This document shows positions 1-6,195 of a stretch of 6,683 nucleotides of DNA, one piece after another. Within the stretch, counting starts at the first letter, position 1; each line of letters opens with the position of its first letter. The notes beneath the pieces were generated by a model that saw only the letters and a program-made list of their open reading frames with translations, did not search any database and was not told the origin of the DNA. Source of the stretch: an uncultured Actinomycetes bacterium (GTDB lineage: Bacteria; Actinomycetota; Actinomycetes; Nanopelagicales; Nanopelagicaceae); contig CAIMUD010000079.1 in assembly GCA_903844585.1 (NCBI GenBank), positions 1-6,683 of the forward strand, in the 5' to 3' direction. The position numbers and the translations under genes are program-made.

Positions 1-194
1 ACAAACATGCCAACTGGATAAACCAAAACATTTTCAAAAGAAGTAATCGGAGTATTTAAGAAACTTGTTGGGCCCCATGTTGATGCGAAAGGTAGCAAGG
101 CAACTATTGCGATAACGATGAGAGTGAAGGAAGTGCGCGTTGGTCGATTCCAACCTTCCCAAATATGAGCGCCTTTATCTCGAAGATTTATCAT
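1..194 (-). CDS. livM: Branched-chain amino-acid ABC transporter permease LivM, N-terminal fragment
   Basis: This is the beginning of a gene that runs off the left edge, with about 64 codons visible and no stop. It starts MINLRDKGAHIWEGWNRP and has one hydrophobic segment (roughly residues 20-40). Short polar N-termini of this kind precede the first membrane helix in LivM-type permeases. The protein itself is too short to classify firmly; the call rests mainly on its position directly after livH, where livM normally lies, forming the second half of the membrane channel. Two adjacent ATG codons are possible starts, at 197 and 194. The GAGG at 200-203 lies 5 nt from the ATG at 194 but only 2 nt from the one at 197, so I chose 194. 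Either start overlaps the livH stop codon (ATGATGA), which indicates translational coupling. The ATP-binding subunits LivG and LivF would be expected further left, outside the window. Confidence 0.8.
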   Translation of the reverse strand, partial: MINLRDKGAHIWEGWNRPTRTSFTLIVIAIVALLPFASTWGPTSFLNTPITSFENVLVYPVGMF

Positions 195-1147
195 CATGTC
201 CTCGTTTGCTGGACAGCTTCACCGAAGATGCCACTTGGTTTGATGAGCAGAACCAAAACTAATACGAGAAAGACGGTTACAGATTTCCACTGGGAGCCGA
301 GAATCGCAGAGGCGAATTGCTCCAATAATCCAAGAGAGAGCCCTCCATAAAAAGCGCCACGAAGATTTCCAATTCCACCTAGAACTGCCGAAGTAAACGC
401 TGCAATTCCAAGGTTGAAACCTACGTTGAAGACCGTATTTTCATATGTGGTTGTATAAAAAAATGCGGCAGCTCCAGTGGTGAGGCCGCCAATCGCAAAA
501 GTTGAGGTAATTACTCGATTGAGATTTATGCCCATCAACTTTGAATTTTCTTCAGACATAGACACTGCTCGTATCGCTTTACCCAAATGAGATTTAGTTA
601 CAAAGAATTCCAGCGCTATAAATATCACAATTGCAGCAACGATTGTCATCATCGTGTCAATGCGAAAATTTGCACCAGCTACTTCACCAAAGCTCCACTT
701 ATCAAGAACTCTTGGAGCAGAGTGTGATCGAGATCCACTCAAAAGACGTACAGATTCGGAGAGAAAGATTGATGTCCCAATTGCGCTGATAAGGCTTGCA
801 AGCCTATTGGTGCCCCGTGCTCTAAGTCGCCGATAAGCAACGAGCTCGACAAGCATGGCCAGAAGTGCGCAAACCAACATCGAACCTAGAAGTGTTAAGA
901 AAAGTACAAGGATGAGTTTGCCGCCGCTTAGAGCTGGCAGGTCGATTGCGCGCTTGAAAACCACGACCTCAAGTAAAAGCGTTGAAAATGTTCCGACCAT
1001 AAAAATCTCAGAGTTTGCAAAATTGATTAGCCGAAGAACTCCGTAAACCATTGTGTAACCGAGTGCGATAAGAGAATAAATTAATCCGAGTGCAGTGCCC
1101 TGTAAGGCAAGTGCCCAAAATTCACTTGTAAGAACGGAGAAATTCAT
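194..1147 (-). CDS. livH: Branched-chain amino-acid ABC transporter permease LivH
   Basis: This 317-residue integral membrane protein is one half of the transmembrane channel of a HAAT-family importer for leucine, isoleucine, valine or related substrates. It is close to the usual family length of about 290-310 residues. Eight or nine hydrophobic segments can be seen, including about 13-33, 79-103, 118-136, 165-183, 211-235, 244-264 and 289-304. Family landmarks are present: the N-terminal stretch ending YGVLRLINFANSEIFM (35-50), the cytoplasmic loop GKAIRAVSMSEENSKLMGIN (189-208) that should contact the ATPase subunit, VLGGIGNLRGAFYGG (255-269), and the C-terminal KPSGIFGE (303-310). An AGGA lies very close to the ATG (2 nt), so initiation may be weak. 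The gene follows the binding-protein gene across a 128-nt gap with a strong hairpin, and its stop overlaps the livM start. The exact substrate cannot be read from the sequence. Confidence 0.93.
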   Translation of the reverse strand: MNFSVLTSEFWALALQGTALGLIYSLIALGYTMVYGVLRLINFANSEIFMVGTFSTLLLEVVVFKRAIDLPALSGGKLILVLFLTLLGSMLVCALLAMLVELVAYRRLRARGTNRLASLISAIGTSIFLSESVRLLSGSRSHSAPRVLDKWSFGEVAGANFRIDTMMTIVAAIVIFIALEFFVTKSHLGKAIRAVSMSEENSKLMGINLNRVITSTFAIGGLTTGAAAFFYTTTYENTVFNVGFNLGIAAFTSAVLGGIGNLRGAFYGGLSLGLLEQFASAILGSQWKSVTVFLVLVLVLLIKPSGIFGEAVQQTRT

Positions 1148-1187
1148 ATTCCTATGCCACCATTTTCGTTGACCTAAATTTGTTCCG

Positions 1188-1233
1188 AATATACAAGAAG
1201 CGTGGCCGCCTTACAAAGGTAAAGCGACCACGC
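1188..1233 (-). terminator. Strong intrinsic-terminator-like hairpin between livK and livH
   Basis: Read on the minus strand, positions 1233 to 1200 form an uninterrupted 15-bp stem with a CTTT tetraloop. The outer arms are GCGTGG and CCACGC. Two pairs in the stem are G·U wobbles (1227/1206 and 1223/1210). On the plus strand those pairs become A/C mismatches, so the structure is built to form in the minus-strand RNA, the direction of the liv genes. It is followed by TTCTTGTATATT, a moderately U-rich tail with G interruptions. Such a partial terminator or RNase-blocking hairpin after the binding-protein gene would let the binding protein be made in excess over the permeases. Whether it terminates or only stabilises the 3' end cannot be decided from sequence. 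Confidence 0.7.
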
Positions 1234-1247
1234 GTCGACTTGTTTAT

Positions 1248-1282
1248 GCTTTAAATTTCCCTTGGGAGGGATCGATTAAAGC
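1248..1282 (-). other. Secondary hairpin spanning the livK stop codon
   Basis: On the minus strand GCTTTAA (1282-1276), which includes the livK TAA stop codon, is perfectly complementary to TTAAAGC (1254-1248). Between them a second 4-bp stem TCCC/GGGA closes a 6-nt loop, with a small internal loop separating the two stems. There is no U-rich tail, so this is not a classical terminator. Together with the stronger hairpin about 15 nt downstream it gives two tandem structures at the 3' end of the livK message. The loop lacks the A at position 1 and G at position 4 expected of ANTAR-binding hexaloops. It may simply protect the mRNA end. Confidence 0.4.
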
Positions 1283-2424
1283 TTCTTGTCGTAGATGATG
1301 ACACCCTTTTTAACGAGGTATCCGCCTACTGCTGCTCCGCCAATAACATCTCCGTCTTGGTCGAATGAGATTGCTCCCCCGCCAACACCCTTCCAGAGAC
1401 CATCATTTACGCAGTCAAGAATTGTTGGGCGAGTTGTATTGCCCTGCTTGATGCAATCAATGAAGATATTTGCTGAGTCATATGCAGAAGTTACATAAAG
1501 TCCTGGGACTTTAACTCCTGTGATCTTCTGGAAGTCCTTAAGGACAGCCTTGCTTACAAGACGGTCGAAAGGAACATCTGGTGCTGTCATGCGAACACCT
1601 TCTGCTGCAGATCCTGCAAGACCTGGGAACGCTGAAGTATCAACACCATCTCCACCTGCAAAGATTCCCTTATATCCGTTATCGCGAAGTGCCTTAACGA
1701 ATTTAGCAGCATCAGCATCGTAACCACCGTAGATAACTACTGCAGCTCCTGATGCCTTTACCTTAGATACAACTGATGTCCAGTCAGATAGTGGAACTGG
1801 AACTGAATCCTGTCCAGCAACTGAACCGTATGCAGGAAGCGCTGCTTTAACGGCAACGATGAGACCTGCACCGTATGGTGACTTGTCATCTACCAAGAAA
1901 ACCTTTGGCATCTTCAGACCGAGCGTTGCGTACTTAGCAAGAGCTGGTCCCTGAGTCGCGTCGTTAACAACAACACGGTGGAAAACAGGATAACCGTTGT
2001 TCTTAGAAAGTGGCTCAGTTAAGTCAACTGCAGTTGCTGATGGTGAAACCATTGCAAGTCCAGCTGCCTTATATGAAGGAATTGAGTTACGAGCTTCACC
2101 TGAACATGATGTTCCGACTACGCCGACTACGTTCTTGTTAGCAGCGATACCAGGAGCAACGTTAGCTGCAACTGTTCCATCGCACTGTGAATCAGCCTTG
2201 AAGAGCTTAATTTTTACCTTTGGATTTGTTGCATTGTATTTAGCAACTGCGAACTGAGCACCTGGATACTGGTCTACACCAAGTTGTGCGTAGTCACCAG
2301 TAAATGGGCCTTGAACTGCAATTGTCACTGTTGATGCAGCGTTTGCTTGTGTTGTTGCAACAGCGCCGAAAACAAGCGCAGCTGATGCAGCAAGAGCAAG
2401 ACCGCGTGTGAACTTCTTGTTCAT
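1276..2424 (-). CDS. livK: Branched-chain amino-acid ABC transporter substrate-binding protein (LivK/LivJ type)
   Basis: This 382-residue extracytoplasmic solute-binding protein captures an amino acid and delivers it to the LivHM channel. The N-terminus is a Sec signal peptide: KK/R at 3-7, a hydrophobic core at about 8-23, and an AxA site (A27-N28-A29) giving likely cleavage before A30. The mature part has the two-lobed periplasmic-binding-protein type 1 fold of the leucine-binding family. It opens with TVTIAVQGPFTGDYAQLG (32-49), then VVGVVGTSCSGEARNSIP (99-116), MVSPSATAVDLT (125-136), FLVDDKSPYGAGL (176-188) and FDQDGDVIGG (354-363). Four cysteines (81, 107, 324, 338) could form two disulfides. 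There is no lipobox cysteine, which is unusual for a Gram-positive binding protein. A clear GAGGAAAGG ribosome-binding site lies about 6 nt before the ATG. The substrate could be branched-chain amino acids, or another amino acid or amide such as urea. Confidence 0.92.
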   Translation of the reverse strand: MNKKFTRGLALAASAALVFGAVATTQANAASTVTIAVQGPFTGDYAQLGVDQYPGAQFAVAKYNATNPKVKIKLFKADSQCDGTVAANVAPGIAANKNVVGVVGTSCSGEARNSIPSYKAAGLAMVSPSATAVDLTEPLSKNNGYPVFHRVVVNDATQGPALAKYATLGLKMPKVFLVDDKSPYGAGLIVAVKAALPAYGSVAGQDSVPVPLSDWTSVVSKVKASGAAVVIYGGYDADAAKFVKALRDNGYKGIFAGGDGVDTSAFPGLAGSAAEGVRMTAPDVPFDRLVSKAVLKDFQKITGVKVPGLYVTSAYDSANIFIDCIKQGNTTRPTILDCVNDGLWKGVGGGAISFDQDGDVIGGAAVGGYLVKKGVIIYDKKL

Positions 2425-2447
2425 GTATTGCCTTTCCTCATTTTTTA

Positions 2448-2457
2448 GTCCCGGGAC
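2448..2457. promoter_or_regulatory. Perfect 10-bp palindrome GTCCCGGGAC in the livK leader
   Basis: The palindrome lies just upstream of the livK ribosome-binding site and downstream of the proposed -10 box. It has no central loop, so as RNA it could form at most a 3-bp stem. A DNA-level protein-binding site is the more natural reading if it is functional at all. The symmetry stops at the flanking bases, and a short G/C palindrome can occur by chance. Confidence 0.25.
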
Positions 2458-2469
2458 AGGGAAGCCGTA

Positions 2470-2499
2470 AGTTTAAAGGGCGAAGATGGCGAGCCACAA
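2470..2499 (-). promoter_or_regulatory. Candidate livK promoter
   Basis: On the minus strand a TTGTGG (2499-2494) is followed after 18 nt by TAAACT (2475-2470). The -10 element fits the TAnnnT pattern favoured in actinobacteria; the -35 matches only the TTG part well. The predicted start would be near 2463, leaving a leader of about 40 nt before the livK ATG. This is a by-eye match in the only space between the regulator and livK, and read-through from the regulator remains possible. Confidence 0.35.
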
Positions 2500-2532
2500 C
2501 CCCAGACATGCGGGGCAATTGTAAAGATTCGG

Positions 2533-3114
2533 TTACTTTCCTTCGGGAACGGCCTCTGGAGAGATGACTGCCTGGGCCACTTCTTTCATCGTTAACCGAC
2601 GGTCCATTGCCGCTCTTTGAATCCAAGAGAAAGCTTCTGGCTCGGAAAGATTGAGCGCTTTCATCAAAATTCCTTTAGCGCGATCGATTAATTTTCGAGT
2701 TTCCAGTCTTTCATGTAAATCTGCAACCTCATCGGCAAGACTAGTCATTTGCTTATGCCTGCTTATCGCAATTTCAATAGCCGGAATTAAATCCCCAATA
2801 GAAAATGGTTTTACAACATAAGCCATAACACCAGCATCGCGCGCACGTTCGACTAATTCACGTTGGCTAAATGCAGTAAGCATCAAAACCGGTGCGATAG
2901 AAATAATTTTCTCTGCTGCTGAAATTCCATCCAGAACTGGCATCTTCACATCAAGGATTGCGAGGTCTGGTTTGTGTAGCTCTGCTAGCTCAATTGCTTG
3001 TGCACCATCAGCTGATTCTGCTACTACTTCATACCCGGCTTCGCGCAACATCTCTATTAAGTCCATGCGGATGAGAGCTTCATCTTCAGCGACGAGTATG
3101 CGGATATTTGCCAT
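2533..3114 (-). CDS. pdtaR: ANTAR-domain response regulator, PdtaR-like
   Basis: This 193-residue protein has an N-terminal phosphoreceiver domain (about 3-118) and a C-terminal ANTAR RNA-binding domain (about 128-185), joined by a helical linker. Receiver residues are all present: acidic pair E10/D11, phospho-acceptor D55 in LAILDVKMP, switch T80 and Y99, and conserved K102 in VVKPF. The ANTAR part shows LIDRAKGILM, then EPEAFSWIQRAAM and MKEVAQAVI. ANTAR proteins bind paired hexaloop hairpins in nascent RNA and prevent transcription termination. The architecture and length match Mycobacterium PdtaR, which is activated by the histidine kinase PdtaS encoded elsewhere; no kinase is visible here. 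The start is odd: the ATG lies one nucleotide after the tRNA, and the only SD-like GAGG (3118-3121, 3 nt away) lies within the tRNA. No upstream alternative exists outside the tRNA, and a start at M17 would destroy the receiver. Targets cannot be identified from the sequence; the adjacent liv operon is a plausible guess. Confidence 0.93.
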   Translation of the reverse strand: MANIRILVAEDEALIRMDLIEMLREAGYEVVAESADGAQAIELAELHKPDLAILDVKMPVLDGISAAEKIISIAPVLMLTAFSQRELVERARDAGVMAYVVKPFSIGDLIPAIEIAISRHKQMTSLADEVADLHERLETRKLIDRAKGILMKALNLSEPEAFSWIQRAAMDRRLTMKEVAQAVISPEAVPEGK

Positions 3115-3115
3115 G

Positions 3116-3188
3116 TGCCTCGAGTCGGATTCGAACCGACACTATGCAGTGTTTGAGACTGCCCTCTCTACCGTTGGAGTACCGAGGC
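3116..3188 (-). tRNA. tRNA with anticodon CAA (leucine by code), class I shape
   Basis: Reading 3188 to 3116 gives a 73-nt cloverleaf. The 7-bp acceptor stem is GCCTCGG/TCGAGGC with one G·U pair. The D-stem is 3 bp (CTC/GAG) around a loop containing GG. The 5-bp anticodon stem GCAGT/ACTGC closes the loop CTCAAAC with anticodon CAA. The variable loop is ATAGT (5 nt), and the T-arm is GTCGG/CCGAC with loop TTCGAAT. U33, A14, the G18-G19 pair, A15-U48, the G26/A44 pair and discriminator A73 are all compatible with a folded, functional tRNA. CCA is not encoded: A73 is followed by CA of the next gene's context. CAA decodes UUG (Leu), but bacterial tRNA-Leu normally has a long variable arm. Identity as leucine is therefore by anticodon and A73 only. 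Confidence 0.88.
3118..3121 (-). promoter_or_regulatory. SD-like GAGG for the response regulator, embedded in the tRNA acceptor stem
   Basis: The GAGG is part of the 3' strand of the tRNA acceptor stem, where it pairs with the 5' CCTC. It lies 3 nt from the regulator ATG, shorter than the usual 5-9 nt. In a folded precursor it would be hidden, and tRNA 3' processing would remove it from the message. The regulator might then be translated leaderless, a mode that is well established in actinobacteria. The sequence may be an accident of the tRNA rather than a working site. Confidence 0.35.
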
Positions 3189-3197
3189 GTGAGGACG

Positions 3198-3227
3198 AGT
3201 CTAACTTACGTGAAAGTTAAGTGAAAA
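3198..3227 (-). promoter_or_regulatory. Candidate promoter for the tRNA and response regulator
   Basis: On the minus strand TTTTCA (3227-3222) and TAGACT (3203-3198) are separated by 18 nt. The -10 box matches TAnAnT and ends about 9 nt before the first tRNA base, which suits a tRNA promoter. The spacer holds an inverted repeat (TAACTT/AAGTTA) that overlaps the -10 and could be an operator or chance. The gap after pyk is only 57 nt and holds no convincing U-tailed terminator, so read-through from pyk is also possible. Confidence 0.4.
3202..3219. repeat. 18-bp inverted repeat between pyk and the tRNA
   Basis: TAACTT (3202-3207) and AAGTTA (3214-3219) are perfect inverted arms around a 6-nt centre. 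As RNA this is a weak A/U-rich hairpin without a U-tract, so it is a poor terminator for pyk. The minus-strand loop TCACGT does not match the ANTAR loop pattern (A at 1, G at 4). Its overlap with the proposed -10 box makes a DNA-binding site one possible reading. Confidence 0.35.
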
Positions 3228-3245
3228 CGCTCGGTTAGCTTTCTA

Positions 3246-4685
3246 CTAACGATACGCGGGCGCAACGCCACCGACGGCATCACCAACAACGTGCACACGT
3301 AGCGCATTCGTTGAACCAGGAATTCCTGGAGGTGATCCTGCGACGATGATGACGCTATCGCCTTTTGATGCGCGTTTAGATTCGAGTAAAACCACATCGA
3401 CTTGCTTGACCATCTCATCAGTATGGCTAACCATTTCAGTAATGAGTGGTTCCACACCCCAAGAAAGTGCAAGGCGGTTGTAAGTACCTTGATCGGGTGT
3501 GAGCGCAAGCATTGGAATTCCAGAGCGAAGTCGTGACATACGACGAGCAGAATCGCCACTAGTAGTAAAGGCAACTAAATACTTTGCGTTAAGTATTTTG
3601 CCAATTTCTGTTGCAGCCTTAGTAATTGCGCCACCCTTTGTACGTGGTTGCGAAAGCATTGGGCGAATACGGTCAAGTCCACCTTCTTCAGTTCTGGCAA
3701 TAATGCGAGCCATTGTCTGAACTGCTTCAATCGCAAACTCTCCAACACTTGTTTCCCCAGATAACATCAGTGCATCGGCCCCATCAAGTACAGCATTTGC
3801 ACAATCTGTTGCTTCTGCTCGAGTTGGACGCGAGTTTGTAATCATCGAATCGAGCCTCTGTGTTGCAACAATGACTGGCTTTGCGGCATCGCGAGCAAGT
3901 TCGATACAACGCTTTTGTACTAGTGGCACATCCTCGATGGGAAGTTCGACACCGAGATCACCGCGAGCAACCATTATGCCGTCGAAAGCGTCAACAATTC
4001 CTTGCAAGGTTTCTACAGCTTGTGGTTTTTCAATCTTTGCAATAACTGGAACGCGAATACCCTCTTCATCCATGATGCGATGAACATCGGTGATATCGGC
4101 TTCGCTACGTACGAATGAGAGCGCTATGAAATCTGCGCCAGCTCTAAGGCCCCAGCGAAGGTCATCAATATCCTTTTCTGAAAGAGCTGGTACCGAAACT
4201 GCAACACCCGGGAGGTTGATGCCCTTGTTATTGCTCACAGCACCTGGCTCAATAACTTTGGTTATAACGTCATTTCCCTTTACTTCAGTAACCTCAACTG
4301 TAACTTTTCCGTCATCAATGAGGATGCGATCACCCTTCTTGCAATCACCCGGTAAACCTTTATAGGTTGTGCCGACGCGCTCTTTTGTACCTTCAATTTC
4401 ATCTGTAGTAATTGTGAAAATGTCACCGCGAGATAAATCGTGTGGTCCTGCCTTAAAGCGTGCAAGGCGAATTTTTGGTCCTTGAAGGTCAACAAGAATC
4501 GCTACCGGTACGCCAGCTTCTTTTGCAGCTTTGCGTACTCGATCAAGTCGTCCTTGATGTTCCTCATATGAACCGTGTGAAAGGTTCAGTCGTGCCATAT
4601 TCATTCCGGCGGCGATGAGCTCTGCGACTTTCTCGGCAGACTCAACAGCAGGACCCATTGTGCAAACAATCTTGGCGCGACGCAT
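3246..4685 (-). CDS. pyk: Pyruvate kinase
   Basis: This cytoplasmic enzyme of 479 residues, typical bacterial length, transfers phosphate from phosphoenolpyruvate to ADP, giving pyruvate and ATP in the last step of glycolysis. The N-terminus RRAKIVCTMGP is in the normal place, and AAGG 7 nt before the ATG supports the start. Active-site features in order: R32, N34 and S36 in ARLNLSHG; D66 in VDLQGPKIR; B-domain about 71-168; catalytic K217 and metal ligand E219 in IAKIEKPQ; D243 in ARGDLGVELP; T275 in VIVATQ; then NSRPTRAEATDCANAVLDGADALMLSGETS, spanning about 284-312. The C-terminal allosteric domain runs from about 350. One small deviation is R277 where most family members have methionine (ATQML). 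The gene lies 55 nt after gltD with its own possible promoter, and 57 nt before the tRNA. Confidence 0.97.
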   Translation of the reverse strand: MRRAKIVCTMGPAVESAEKVAELIAAGMNMARLNLSHGSYEEHQGRLDRVRKAAKEAGVPVAILVDLQGPKIRLARFKAGPHDLSRGDIFTITTDEIEGTKERVGTTYKGLPGDCKKGDRILIDDGKVTVEVTEVKGNDVITKVIEPGAVSNNKGINLPGVAVSVPALSEKDIDDLRWGLRAGADFIALSFVRSEADITDVHRIMDEEGIRVPVIAKIEKPQAVETLQGIVDAFDGIMVARGDLGVELPIEDVPLVQKRCIELARDAAKPVIVATQRLDSMITNSRPTRAEATDCANAVLDGADALMLSGETSVGEFAIEAVQTMARIIARTEEGGLDRIRPMLSQPRTKGGAITKAATEIGKILNAKYLVAFTTSGDSARRMSRLRSGIPMLALTPDQGTYNRLALSWGVEPLITEMVSHTDEMVKQVDVVLLESKRASKGDSVIIVAGSPPGIPGSTNALRVHVVGDAVGGVAPAYR

Positions 4686-4711
4686 GTATGTACCTTATCT
4701 ATTAATTAAGC

Positions 4712-4740
4712 TATTTATCAGTGCTAGATATCATTTTGAA
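4712..4740 (-). promoter_or_regulatory. Candidate pyk promoter in the gltD-pyk gap
   Basis: On the minus strand TTCAAA (4740-4735) starts directly after the gltD stop codon. It is followed after 17 nt by TAAATA (4717-4712), with an upstream TG (TGA-TAAATA) as in extended -10 promoters. The predicted start near 4705 would leave a short A/T-rich leader containing TTAATTAA and the pyk ribosome-binding site. The consensus matches are modest. No good terminator for gltD is seen in the 55-nt gap, so pyk may also be read through from gltBD. Confidence 0.33.
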
Positions 4741-6195
4741 TTAAACAGTCAGTGAACGAGTAGTAGGTTCGATTGGCGAAGGAAGTTGAGTTTCACCTTC
4801 AAGATAGGCATCAACTGCAGAAGCGGCGCTTCGCCCTTCGGCGATAGCCCAAACAATTAGTGATTGTCCTCGGCCAGCATCACCGGCAATATATATCGCC
4901 TCTTGGCTACTCTGGAATTTTTCATCTCTTTTAATATTTCCTCGATCATCGAGGGCAACTTCTAGTTGGTCGATAAGCGCCGATTTTTCTGGACCTGTAA
5001 ATCCCATTGCGAGGAATGCAAAGTCAGCCAGAAGTTCGCGCTCTGTTCCGGGAACAGGTTGGAACTTGCCACCAGTAAATTCTGTTTCAACAATTTTAAG
5101 CGCCTTTAAGTTTCCATTTCCATCACCAACAAATTCTTCTGTACTCACAGAGAAGATTCGGTTATCTACTTCTTCATGGGCGCTAGATACCCGGAAGATC
5201 ATTGGATATGTGGGCCATGGCTGTGCCGATGGTCGTTCCTCGGTTGGGCGAGGCATGATTTCAAGTTGGGTAACACTTGCTGCCCCTTGGCGAATTGAAG
5301 TTCCAAGACAGTCGGCACCTGTATCGCCACCACCCAGAATCACAACATGCTTACCTGCAACGTTAATTGGTGGATTTGTGACTTCACCAAGTGCTTGCGC
5401 ATTTCCCCATGGCAAGAATTCCATTGCTTGATAAACGCCCTTATTTTCACGGCCTTTAATAGGCAGGTCGCGCCATTGTGTTGCGCCAATTGCAAGAACT
5501 ATTGCATCGTATTTCTTGCGCAGATCTGCGCCAGTGATATCTACGCCAATATTAATCCCGGCACGAAAGCGTGTGCCTTCTTTCTCCATTTGAGTCAGAC
5601 GTCGATCGAGAATGTTCTTCTCCATTTTGAACTCAGGGATTCCGTAACGCAGTAATCCACCGATTTTCTCCGCACGCTCATATACAACGACCGTGTGACC
5701 TGCGCGAGTGAGCTGCTGGGCTGCTGCAAGACCTGCAGGTCCTGAACCAATGACAGCAACGGTTTTTCCTGTGATGCGATCCGGTGGCAGCGGCACAACA
5801 TCACCATTACCAAATGCTTCTTCAACGATGCGAAGTTCTACCTGCTTAATTGTCACAGGATCAACATTGATGCCAACTACACATGCTGTTTCACACGGAG
5901 CCGGGCAGAGTCGACCTGTAAATTCTGGAAAGTTATTAGTCGCATGAAGGCGGTCAATCGCTTCTTTCTTATCTCCGCGCCACATAAGGTCATTCCATTC
6001 AGGAATGAGATTGCCAAGAGGACAACCTGAGTGACAGAAAGGAATTCCACAATCCATGCAGCGACCAGCTTGCTTCTGCAAATGTTCGATACTTTGTGGC
6101 TCGTAAACTTCATTCCAGTCTCTAATTCGCACATCAACCGGCCTGCGCTTTGGAACTTCTCGTGGAGTTGTCATAAATCCTCTTGGATCAGCCAT
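4741..6195 (-). CDS. gltD: Glutamate synthase (NADPH) small subunit
   Basis: This 484-residue iron-sulfur flavoprotein takes electrons from NADPH and passes them to GltB, which makes two glutamates from glutamine and 2-oxoglutarate. I chose the ATG at 6195 ([14 protein letters not shown]), matching the typical actinobacterial GltD start. GGAGG lies 9 nt upstream, whereas an in-frame TTG at 6204 abuts the GGAGG with no spacing. Cysteines 46, 49, 54 and 58 ([13 protein letters not shown]) and 97, 101 and 105 (CPAPCETAC) form the N-terminal Fe-S region. FAD binding is shown by [13 protein letters not shown] (from about 148) and the C-terminal [25 protein letters not shown] segment (from about 435). 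The NADPH site is [13 protein letters not shown] (from about 284). The start overlaps the end of gltB by 8 nt, indicating translational coupling. Length and motifs are complete. Confidence 0.97.
   Translation of the reverse strand: MADPRGFMTTPREVPKRRPVDVRIRDWNEVYEPQSIEHLQKQAGRCMDCGIPFCHSGCPLGNLIPEWNDLMWRGDKKEAIDRLHATNNFPEFTGRLCPAPCETACVVGINVDPVTIKQVELRIVEEAFGNGDVVPLPPDRITGKTVAVIGSGPAGLAAAQQLTRAGHTVVVYERAEKIGGLLRYGIPEFKMEKNILDRRLTQMEKEGTRFRAGINIGVDITGADLRKKYDAIVLAIGATQWRDLPIKGRENKGVYQAMEFLPWGNAQALGEVTNPPINVAGKHVVILGGGDTGADCLGTSIRQGAASVTQLEIMPRPTEERPSAQPWPTYPMIFRVSSAHEEVDNRIFSVSTEEFVGDGNGNLKALKIVETEFTGGKFQPVPGTERELLADFAFLAMGFTGPEKSALIDQLEVALDDRGNIKRDEKFQSSQEAIYIAGDAGRGQSLIVWAIAEGRSAASAVDAYLEGETQLPSPIEPTTRSLTV

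Noticed and set aside
1188..1282. ANTAR-type paired hexaloop target between livK and livH
   Set aside because: One loop is 4 nt, and the 6-nt loop lacks A at position 1 and G at position 4, so the known recognition pattern is not met.
2500..2515. CCCC/GGGG hairpin with an 8-nt loop just after the response regulator stop, as a terminator
   Set aside because: The stem has only 4 bp, the following bases (TTGTGG) are not U-rich, and the site abuts the candidate livK -35 box.
2438..2626. A 62-codon minus-strand frame bridging the regulator end and the livK leader
   Set aside because: It is out of frame with the ANTAR coding sequence, has low-complexity basic composition and has no family resemblance.
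3206..3574. A 122-codon minus-strand frame overlapping the end of pyk
   Set aside because: It is an alternative frame of the pyk C-terminal domain with no motif, and it runs into the tRNA promoter region.
5066..5655. Plus-strand open frames opposite gltD
   Set aside because: They lie antisense within a complete, well-conserved gltD and encode no recognisable protein; they follow from its codon pattern.
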